Position numbers and translations under genes: made by a program | Shown here: positions 1 to 11,647 of the stretch, piece after piece | Layout of the letters: every line of letters starts with the position of its first letter | How positions within the stretch are numbered: position 1 is the stretch's first letter | Assembly: GCA_026929865.2 (NCBI GenBank) | Contig: CM049404.1 | Span: forward strand, 4,627,001 to 4,691,000 | From: Hyperoplus lanceolatus | Lineage: Eukaryota > Chordata > Actinopteri > Uranoscopiformes > Ammodytidae | Direction: 5' to 3' | Length of the DNA: 64,000 nucleotides | The notes under the pieces: model-generated | Told to the model about the DNA's origin: nothing | What the model saw: the letters and a program-made list of their open reading frames with translations, nothing else | Database searches by the model: none

Positions 1-43
1 GAGACCCTGTAAAGGAAGCCCAACAGGCCCAGCCGGCATGGAG
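1..43 (+). CDS. cfap74: cfap74 partial exon at window edge
   Basis: The first 43 bases end at a donor GTAACA (44). Read in frame 3 they give DPVKEAQQAQPAW plus two bases, phase 2. This matches the exon at 2754, which starts with one base completing a codon. The 5' limit is cut by the window. Confidence 0.65.
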
Positions 44-3000
44 GTAACAATGAATCTGCCCTGCATTCCAAATCCCTATACTATCTCTGCTATTTACTAT
101 GGTAGAAAAAGGATTTAGGATGTCCTAATACCTGTGTGAGGATGCAGCATCCTGAGAAAATACATGGATGTCCTGCTTACATCCGGTCGTGATTCTTAGA
201 GTGGAAATCGGAATGCTTTTTTTGGGCGATTCTGAGCCAGAACCCACTGTGCATCAGAAGTTAAGTCACATTTACGGAGCCTCTGTGTGAAAACAATCAG
301 CAATTTGATGGCTATATTTAGTAAGAGGCCATATCAAGGCGCGATGTTAGGATTAAATTGAAAAGTAAAAGTATGTCCCAATTGTGTGCCTACTGCATGC
401 TACATACTTCAGCTCTAGTATGTAGAATATAAAAAAGAAAGAGTATGCGATTTGGAATGCAGGGCAGCTCTGTACAATACTCTGTAGGCCCTGTCATGTC
501 AGATTTGTGTCATGTCTTGTAATCTTTGAGACTTTACTGGATCCAATACAGCATTTCCCAAGTCCTAATATATATATTTCATATCTTCAGATAAATGGCC
601 TCCTTTACCAGACTTCTACTGCTTCTTTCTGACTAAAGAGATGGTCATAGGAAATAGAAAATGTCTTCTCTCCCCCATCTCTTTCTTCTATTTTTGATGC
701 TTTTTTTAAAATATGTAAGAAAATGCTCTTAGAGAGAAGATAGAAATTGTTTTGTTTAAATAGGAGCAGTTCAAAAGAAGTACATTTCCTAACACTCTAT
801 GTTGAATGGTGTTGTATCTATCTTCTTTGTACTGTGAGCTCACCAAAGTATTTCCTATAACAGCTTTTGTTGTATTGACAATACAATGAACTCAACTCAG
901 GTCAAAGACTGCAAGACCAAATGCAAAAGCTCTATTTGATCCTCAAAGATACACAAATCGGACACATTCTTTCTCTTTCTCCTCCCTGAGGTCCGATTTT
1001 CCCTCTTATTTTTAACGGTAGAATATTTTAGGATTATTTCAGTTGTTTAGATAGAGCAGGCATTTTTGCTGGGTCTGCATTGAATAAAGAGAGATTAATA
1101 ACCTGTATGTATCGTGGAAAAGGACAGACGATTATTAATCGAGACACAACTACATTTATGAGCTTTTATGTACTCAATAAATCATCATTAAGAAGATATT
1201 CTTACGAGGATCCTACATCATCGGACCAAAACGACATTATTGACCCTGATAATCATTTCTACAATAGAGGGAAAAGAGACTGTCAGTATCATACAGAGGA
1301 TCAATTCATCAGTTGCTTTCAATCAATTGGGAAATTGTCCATAATTCATTTTAATAGCAGAAGTCTCTACACAAATTTTTCGCATATTAAGGAATACTTA
1401 CAGCAATTCTCCAACCCATTCAACATCATTGCAGTGTCAGAAACATGGATTAAGGAAGGCAAATGCATGGACTTTGATCTTGATGAAAATATAAGGTTTG
1501 AAATCGTAAATAACATGTGTGCTGCAATTGATAACCTAATGGAATGTGTGACTATTGAAATTCAAACGAATGATAAATGTATGGGATAAATTATCATGAA
1601 AGTCTGGAGTTATTAGCTAATCTTTACGAGGAACCTAGATTATCAGACCCAAATGACATTAAAGCATGGACAATTTGAATTAAAGTTGGCATGGTCTTTG
1701 AATTAAAGGGATTTAAACTGGTTTGTGTCATAATATAAGGTTTGAAATTGTAAATACAATGTGCTCTGCTATTGATAACCTAATGGAATGTGTGACTATT
1801 GAAATTTAAATGAAAGATACATGTTAATTATCAGCTGTGTGTTCAGAACACCCGAGTTAAAATTGGAAGACTTTCTCTGACTGAAGAATTTGTAAATACA
1901 CTGCATGTTATGGGACTGTAGCCAAGGTCAGCAGACACACTGACTGTTTTGAATACTTTTGCAGAGGTGTTTAGGCTACTAGAGAAGAAATGGACAAGGC
2001 CATATCTGCATTGTCACAGGGAGAGAGGAAAATAGAGACCTAAAATTATTTGTGTATTAGAATGAATCTTCTTAAGAAAAAAAAAATAATGTGTTCTAAC
2101 TGTAGTAGCTGTGTATCTGTGTATCTGAATCTTATGGCAGTGGGGGCGGGACTCGATAAGCCTTTGGCTTCTCCTGCTACCCTTCGGACGATAACACAAA
2201 GTAATATGTATGAATATGCAATGTGAAAATTATGTATTATGTGTAATTGTCCGGAAGAATAATAATAAATAAATAAATAAATAAATATTTAAGTTAATCT
2301 TCCTTCATTCTCCTGACTCAAGGTGCTGTAAAGAATTTAAAGGTTCAGTAAGCGAAATGGTCAGTTTAGCTAACTTCCTGTCAGTTACTGCAGTTAGCAG
2401 TCCCCTCCCTTATCCCCACGTCACCACATTAATGCACTGCGGTCTTTAAGCAGCGAGTTATCTAGCATCATCTCAGATCCATAAGTGTGATAAAACATGA
2501 TAAAAAACCATCAAAACAGACATTGGGAAGGATTTGTACCTCCTCCGCCATTGAAGGCGCATACACATTCACCCATCTGTCGCTCTGCACGTGCACCGGC
2601 AGTGAGACGGGGGCCGGTTTGTACCGTTCTCTCTTCTGATTGGTTATTATATAACTAACTGGTTGACTTATATTAACATAAATAAATCGCTCACTTCACC
2701 TTCAATCAGTGGGAGCCTATTTCATAGCTTGTCATGTCCAAATATCTCCACAGCCCATTCAATACTCTTTACCTGAAGCTGAAGTGTCCTGCTGTACAGC
2801 CCCCTCTAGTGGTGCTTTCTAACAATGGACACCACGTCATAGACTTCCAACAGGTGGCAGTGGGTGAGTGATTCTGAAAAGTCGATGTTACTTGATGGAT
2901 TTTTCACGTACTGTACCTTTTTTTTGTATAAATGTATTGGTTTGTATTTGTGTCTCCAGGAGAAAAAGTGATCAAGAGGTTTACAGTTCAGAACATTTCA

Positions 3001-6000
3001 AAGGAATCTTTGGATGTATCCTTTTTTATTCTCCTGCTGGTAAATTGTAGATCTGCTTGTCGAAGTCAAATACAGAAACGTTTTACATATAAAACTAAAT
3101 ACTCAACTGTAGAACAAAGAGTCATGTTTGAAACTGTTGTAATGCAGTTTGTAGATGTTCCACAGCTACAAAGTCACATGTGGTATCTGTGTTCCATGCA
3201 TACTTTTTCAAGATTTCTGTTGAAATGTTAAAAACATATTTTATGAAAAACGGATAACACATTTACATTCTATAGACTAAGTCTAAAATTCAACTATACA
3301 GTAAGAGAGAGGTATATTGCATTGCAGGTCCACTGTACTTTCAGCACGTTGTAGTTGCTTTAAATTCGTGAATAGATATTGTTTTGAAGACAGCCTTTAA
3401 TATGAGGTCTTTGGTCACTCTTTAATGAAGCAGTGTGTTTTAAAGGGTCCGTTCAATCCAAATTACATACAAAAAAAAGCATTTTCATTAATGTATTTAA
3501 GTGTTTAGCACTACAGGCAGTTTGGGATTTATTTTATTTATTTTTTGCCCAGGTTTTGATATATCTGTCTCAGAGAGAAAAGAGGTTAATGGGATGTAGG
3601 TGTTCACAGCAATGAAAAAAAAAAAAAGTATAAATAAATATTTCAAAGACAGAACCATAAGTTCATGTCAACAACTGAGTTAAAGATACGACTATGATTT
3701 ACATCTATAAGTATATTCTAGGTAAATAGTCCTATCACCTCATTTTGTATCTTATACTATTCATAAAATAAATAGCATCTCTTTAAACAAGTTACTTTCA
3801 TGTCCAGAGATTTAATACTTTGATAAAGTGTAAGTATGTCCCAATACTTAATAGGCACCACTACTAATATTATGGCAGATTCTACTACTAAAGAATAAAA
3901 GGGGGCGCCCTTAGCTCAGTTGGTAGGACGTCCCCCCCATGGGCCTCGGCCAGCAGCGGACCCAGGGTTCGATTCCAGCCCACGGTCGTTCTCTGCATGT
4001 CGCTCTCCTCTGTGCCCCATTTCGGCTCTGTCTCTGCACTGTCAATGAAGCATGGAAATGCCCAAAAAATATCTTTAAAAAAAAATTAAAAAAGAATAAA
4101 AGAAAATTCAGCCGTTCACTACTACTTTTCTTTGACTGTTTCCAAGCTGAGGTCATCAGTGCTGGATCTCCACGGTCCCTTTTCCCTTGTGAATGCTCTC
4201 AGATGCATCGGACCTGGAGGGAAACACACTCTGGTGCTGGCCTTCAGTCCAACCCTGGAGAAAAAGGTGAGTCAAGAGTGTAGAATTGACCACGCAGCAC
4301 CGACTTTTTGCCAGAACTTAATAAACATCTCGGCCATGTCACGAGTTTGTCACACTTTTCTTCAGGGTGAAGTTCAATTATCCAAAATGATTGTTATGAT
4401 TAGTCTAAAAAGGATTTGTTCACATTATGAATATTAAAAGAGGACATATACTCATTTTCAGGTCTGGATTTTGGACTCCGATAGAGTCAGTTTTTTTTCT
4501 CTTTCTTTCTGTATTTGTGGATAAAGTTTGGAGTAAAAAAAAAACAGCGCCATCTTTTAGCAGCAGTTTAAATGCTAATCCAGCGTGGTATCGGCCCATG
4601 TTGAGAAAGTCATGTTAGAAGAAGTGCAGTGCTTGCAGCGGCATGACCATATATAGAAGTCCAACCCACTGTGAGCCCACTGTGACCACACTGTGAGCCC
4701 ACTGTGACCACACTGTGACCACAATGTGAGCCCACTATGACCACACTGTGAGCCCACTGTGACCACACTGTGACCACACTGTGAGCCCACTGTGACCACA
4801 CTGTGACCACACTGTGACCACACTGTGAGCCCACTGTGACCACACTGTGAGCCCACTGTGACCACACTGTGAGCCCACTGTGAGCCCACTGTGACCACAC
4901 TGTGACCACACTGTGACCACACTGTGAGCCCACTATGACCACACTGTGACCACACTGTGACCACACTGTGACCACACTGTGAGCCCACTGTGACCACACT
5001 GTGACCACACTGTGAGCCCACTGTGACCACACTGTGACCACACTGTGAGCCCACTGTGACTACACTGTGACCACACTGTGAGCCCCTTGACCACACTGTG
5101 ACCACACTGTACCACACTGTGACCACACTGTGAGCCCACTGTGACCACACTGTGACCACACTGTGAGCCCACTGTGACCACACTGTGAGCCCACTGTGAG
5201 CCCACTGTGACCACACTGTGACCACACTGTGACCACACTGTGAGCCCACTGTGAGCCCACTGTGACCACACTGTGACCACACTGTGAGCCCACTGTGAGC
5301 CCACTGTGACTACACTGTGACCACACTGTGAGCCCACTGTGAGCCCACTGTGAGCCCACTGTGAGCCCACTGTGAGCCCACTGTGAGCCCACTGTGACCA
5401 CACTGTGACCACACTGTGACCACACTGTGACCACACTGTGACCACACTGTGACCACACTGTGAGCCCACTGTGACCACACTGTGACCACACTGTGACCAC
5501 ACTGTGAGCCCACTGTGAGCCCACTGTGACTACACTGTGACCATACTGTGAGCCCACTGTGACCACACTGTGACCACACTGTGAGCCCACTGTGACCACA
5601 CTGTGACCACACTGTGACCACACTGTGAGCCCACTATGACCACACTGTGACCACACTGTGACCACACTGTGACCACACTGTGAGCCCACTGTGACCACAC
5701 TGTGACCACACTGTGAGCCCACTGTGACCACACTGTGACCACACTGTGAGCCCACTGTGACCACACTGTGACCACACTGTGAGCCCACTGTGACCACACT
5801 GTGACCACACTGTGACCACACTGTGACCACACTGTGAGCCCACTGTGACCACACTGTGACCACACTGTGAGCCCACTGTGACCACACTGTGAGCCCACTG
5901 TGAGCCCACTGTGACCACACTGTGACCACACTGTGACCACACTGTGAGCCCACTGTGAGCCCACTGTGACCACACTGTGACCACACTGTGAGCCCACTGT

Positions 6001-8825
6001 GAGCCCACTGTGACTACACTGTGACCACACTGTGAGCCCACTGTGAGCCCACTGTGAGCCCACTGTGAGCCCACTGTGAGCCCACTGTGACCACACTGTG
6101 ACCACACTGTGACCACACTGTGACCACACTGTGACCACACTGTGACCACACTGTGACCACACTGTGACCACACTGTGAGCCCACTGTGACCACACTGTGA
6201 CCACACTGTGACCACACTGTGAGCCCACTGTGAGCCCACTGTGACTACACTGTGACCATACTGTGAGCCCACTGTGACCACACTGTGACCACACTGTGAG
6301 CCCACTGTGACCACACTGTGACCACACTGTGACCACACTGTGAGCCCACTGTGAGCCCAGGTTAGAAGAAAAAACATCCTGAAACAAAAGTGTTCAGAGA
6401 AGTGCAGAACAACCCAAAACAGTCTGCAGAGCTCCCTTCCAAATACCTTACCATACCTCTACTTTTCACTAGTGCCGAGAGAGCCTGGAGGTGCGGAGCC
6501 AGAAGATGACCCTGGAGATGACTCTGTGTGGGCAGGGTGTGGTGCCTGCTGTCACCTCCTCACACCCCGGAGGCCTCCTGGACTTTGGCTATGTGCTGGA
6601 GAAGGAGAGCACCTCACATGTCCTGAAGGTCAGTCAGTAGTGTGTTAACGGTAAGGTCAAGAAGACGTACTAAACAAGATAACATCTTTGCTTTTACATT
6701 TTCTGTTTGTCCATGTCAAATTACATTATATTACTGAAATGCTTAAACAAATCAAACCAAGAAACTGAAATAATGTGTTGACTGCTGGTATGCACTGATA
6801 CCCTTAATGCTTCGGAGTAGGTTGCAGCCTCATAACTAAAGTGAAGTCCTGTTTTTAGCTTGAGAACAGCTCAGCAGTGGCGGTGGGTTTCAGGGTGCTG
6901 CTGGCCAGCCTCTCTCCTTCCAGGCCTCAGGGTGGAGCTGACATGGTGGCCTCCCTACTGGGTGATTACACAGCCTCCCAGCTCCAGCCTACTGTTGGTA
7001 ACTGTTTGTTTTTTAATATTTTGAACAGCAGCACTAATAGCATAAATAACATTAGGAGGCCCAGTTGTAGCAGGATTTGTCTTGTGCACCTTGTACAGGA
7101 ACCCAGAACTACAGTGGGCTGAGTGTCTTCAGTGTGGTGCCAGCAGAGGGCAGCATTGCTCCAGGAGAGAGCCACAACGTCACGGTCACATTTCGGCCTG
7201 ACCACTCTTCTGTCAACTACTCTGACAAACTAACCATAGAGCTCATGAATAAGGTAAGCACTGGTTTGTAAACAAATGTGGCCCACCATAGCTAGCAACA
7301 TGCCTGTTTGCAGAACTTACAAGGAGATATTCAATGATTTTGAGAAAAATCTGTATTTTAATTTTGAGCATTCTCCAGAATCACTGACTCCACTTTCACT
7401 TTCACTTGCATTTGACCTATATGTATCACTGTTTAAAACAGTCAAAATGGTTCAGGTAATGCTGCTTTGCTTCTCATGCACACATGTTGTTGTCCAAATG
7501 TACTTTCTGCAACCTGTTTGTATGCCCATTCATTCACTGTGCTCAGCAAAACAACCTCCACCCTGTGACGTTTCTGTCTCTCAGACTCAAGTATGTGTGA
7601 TGGATGTGAAGGGTGCAGCTTCTTCCTGTAACATGTATCTGTATGGAGGAGACCTGCTGACAGTGCCCATCGAATCCCTCCTCCCTCCACCTATAATCAG
7701 CCAACCTCAGCTCACAGGTAGCAAAGCCTCCGTCTTATAGCCTATCCACCTCTGCTATTATGGACATGATGTAGTTTGATGGGATACATAGTCAGTGCTG
7801 GACTGAACAGGTTATCTATTGAGGTTATCCAAGGAAATTTCAATGAATTCAAGTTCAAGCACATGTTCTAAGATACTACTGCAGGCTCCAACAGGAAAGG
7901 AAACCAAGGCCAGATAAAAAATAAGGATACTGCGAGTGTATGGGTAGGGGCAGGGTATGTGTTGTAGTCATTTATGCTAAACATAGCATTCTGAAAGCCC
8001 ATGTGGTTGAAACCAGCATTCAGATCCAATTTCATTACAAAATCCATGTGTGAATAATACAAACACCTCCTACACATGCTCTCTGTTAGTTTGACACAAT
8101 CAAAGAGGTGTTGGAGCATAAAAATAACATGTTGGAGTCTGAGCTTTGCTATAAAAGTTTCAAAGATACAGGACTCCTGTGGGATATGAGATGTATGCTC
8201 CTATTGACACCCTGATGAATTCCAGTTTGTCAAGTTAGCATATTTGGAATGTCTTGAAGAAGGAAGCTAACGAAACATAATGCTGTGTTTCACATCTTTT
8301 ACTTCAGGTTTTTGCTGACTATTCAAATGCATGCTCCACATTTTTATATTTCTTTATGTGGTTCCTTCTAGGCAGCCATTTGTTCTAATACATTTCAATT
8401 TGAAAAAGCCATTAGCAGACTTTTGAAAGTTGCTTAGCCATCATACTGAACATTAGGTTTGCATAAATTCTTGGCAATTTCACATTATCCTTGTGTGGTA
8501 TCCTGGTTTAGTCCAATTTATAGTGTATGCATTGGCATGGCTGTGGGGGTTTGCGTAATGCACGTCATTTACCTGTCTGTGTTTGCTTTCAGCCAAACAT
8601 TTAAAGTATGTCCACTTGGACTGAATAAATGTGCTAAAAAATGCGTAACTGTTGATATGTGTCAGACTCAGAGGTAAGGGAGAAGCCCAGCATCCCTGTA
8701 CTGGTGACCCTGCGGAGCAGCTACAGCTCAGGGGCCAGCACTGCTGCTGTGAGGGAGCTACAGGTGGGCTGCATCTGCTCCACACAGACCAAGAAGGTAA
8801 TGGGATCATGATCAGAATAATAATA

Positions 8826-8875
<50 letters not shown>

Positions 8876-11574
8876 TTATATAGAGCCTTTCAAGGGAGCC
8901 AATGCTGCTTCACAAAGACATTCCATACCAAAAGATCCTAAACTGAGCCACAAGTTTCACTTAGATATGCAACTGACTGCTGCTACAAGTTCATCAAGTG
9001 CACTTTCATTCATCAGAAAATAGTCAGCAATAAGTATTATATTTTATTATATATATATATACAGTATTTATTATACTTTATATTATTATCTTAATCATAC
9101 AGCTCCGCTGTACAGTATTCTAACCCCCGGCGTGGTTTTATTTTCTGCAGTCAATGAGAAAATTCATTTGACTCATCCAATTTGGCCTTTTTCAGATCAT
9201 TCATTTTGTCTTGGATTTCCTTACAAATCTGTTTATTTATTTATTTATTTATTTATTTATTATTCTTTCGGACAATTCCACACAATACACAATTTTCTCT
9301 TGAAAATATTCATACATCATACTTTGTGTTGTCCGAAGGGAGACGGAAGAAGCCAAAGGCTTATCAGGTACCGCCCCCATTTTCATCAAATTCGAATTCA
9401 GATACACAGTTACTGTTACAGAAAATAAAAATAAAACAAAAAACATTTTTTTTTTTATATATAGCTATATATATATATATACATACATACATATATACAC
9501 ATATATATATATACACATATATACACATACATACACATACATTTTTTTTTTTTTTTTTTTTAAGAATCTGCAGTCCAATACACAATCAATTTTAATGTAA
9601 TTGCTTCAGCTTTTAAGATCAGTTCAGCACAGTTCAGTTTCTCTGTGACAATGCCAAGTGTATAAAGTGTGAAGTGGCCTTGTATTTGGCCTGTTCCAAT
9701 TCTTAACTGGTAGTCAAAACACTTCTGCAAAAGTATTCAAAAACAAGTCTGACAGCTGGCCTGTATTATTCTTTACAATATTGATATGTAAGTGACATTG
9801 ACATTGTGCTCAGGTTATTAGTCTGTAATTTTCAATAATTTTTGAAACATAATTTGCTTTGAAATTGCGCAAACTGCAACTCCCTGTGACAACTTCATCA
9901 AGTCCATTCCACAGCTTAATACCCTTTATAGAAATCGAAAAGGATTTAAGTGTGGTCCGTATATTTTTCTCAGTGAATTTATCTTTTCTTCTTAAATCAT
10001 GCAAAACTTCTCTGTCTTCAAACATTACTTGTAAACTGTTTGGAAGGCTTTTTTTGAAGCCTTGTAAATAATTTGTACTGTGTGGTAATTTACCACATCA
10101 CGTAATTTGAGAATTCTACCTTCAATAAAAAAGTTATTAGTGTGTGCCCTGTAATTGGCTTGGTAAATAATTCGTATTGCTTTCTTTTGAAGAATCTCCA
10201 ACGGGTGCAATGTACCTTTGTAAGTGTTTCCCCATATTTCAGCACAGTAATGCAGATGTGGGGAAACTAAACTCCAGTATAATACAAGTAAGGCCTTTTG
10301 ATTGAAACAATGTTGTGCTTTCCAAAGTATAGAAATACTCCTGGCTATTTTGCCCCTGAGATGGCTAACTTGTGGTTTCCAGCTTAATTTATCGTCAATT
10401 ATTACCCCTAGGACTTTGTGTTGCTTGACCCTTTGAATTTCAATCCCATTTACCTTGATTTTTACAGCGACATCTGATGCTCTCCTGCCAAACATCATGA
10501 ATTTAGTTTTTTCTAAATTTAGTGATAACTTATTTCGGTTTAACCACTCATGTAACTTAGTCAATTCAATGTTTACGATCTCAACCATATTATTCAGATC
10601 TTTCCCCGAATAGAAGATGTTTGTGTCGTCAGCAAATAAAATTAACCTTAAGACTTTTGACACTTTACATATGTCATTTATATAAAGCAGGAATAATTTC
10701 GGCCCCAAGATTGACCCCTGAGGGACCCCACAAACAATATCTAAGCATGTCGATGTGAACTCCCCTAATTTCACAAATTGTTTCCTGTCATGTAAATAAC
10801 TTCTGACCCAGTCATGTGCCAAACCTCGAATGCCATAATTCTCCAGTTTATTAAGAAGGATGTCATGATTAATAGTGTCGAATGCTTTTTTGAGGTCTAA
10901 GAAAATTCCTATAGAGTACAATTTGTGATCAATAGCATTACTAATAATTTCTACCGATTCAGCCAAGGCCAGTGCGGTGGAATGATTCTTTCTAAAGCCG
11001 AATTGACTGTCATACAGAAGTTGATGTTTAGTAATGAATTCATCAAGTCTAATGCTGAATAACTTTTCCAGAATTTTAGAAAATTGTGTTAAAAGTGAGA
11101 CTGGTCTATAATTAGTAAATGAATGTTCATCCCACCAGAGTGGTGAGTTTAACTGGGAAAACGTGGCATCGCTGCAGGCCATGGGGTTCAGTGTGGAGCC
11201 CAGCAAAGGCAGCGTGGAGCCAGGCCAAAAACGCACCATCACTGTCACGTGGACTCCCCACAGTGGATACAAGGTGAGGGAGAGATTTGGATAAATGTTA
11301 TTGAATGTGAAAAAGTCAAGATATGTCTGTTGAGGTTTTGTTGACTAAATCTGTATTTTTGCAACAAATGTAATGCAAATGTGATTTACTCTTTGTTGTT
11401 GTTGAACAATATAAAAAGCAAAATGATAACCCTGTTATAAAATGATAAAAAATAAATGTAAATGAGTTGAGCTGGTAATTAAGAAGTCAAAGCATTGCTG
11501 ATCGCAAAAAGGTTTTCAAATTTTTGGGTACAGAAAGTGCTGCTCATTTACAGTTTGAATAGAAAAGTTCATTC

Positions 11575-11647
<73 letters not shown>

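Noticed and set aside
3901-3990. A tRNA gene
   Set aside because: Box A and box B match, but the anticodon region is disrupted by a C run, and the body, A-rich tail and 12-bp target duplication show a SINE.
4575-6387. Long minus-strand open frames of up to 308 codons across the minisatellite
   Set aside because: They arise because an 11-bp stop-free unit is read in all three frames; the peptide is a pure repeat of WSQCGHSGLTVGS type with no independent evidence of expression.
11139-11272. N-terminal extension of the LINE protein on the minus strand (MYPLWGVHV and onward)
   Set aside because: It is the antisense of a cfap74 exon that fits its neighbours in phase and domain pattern.
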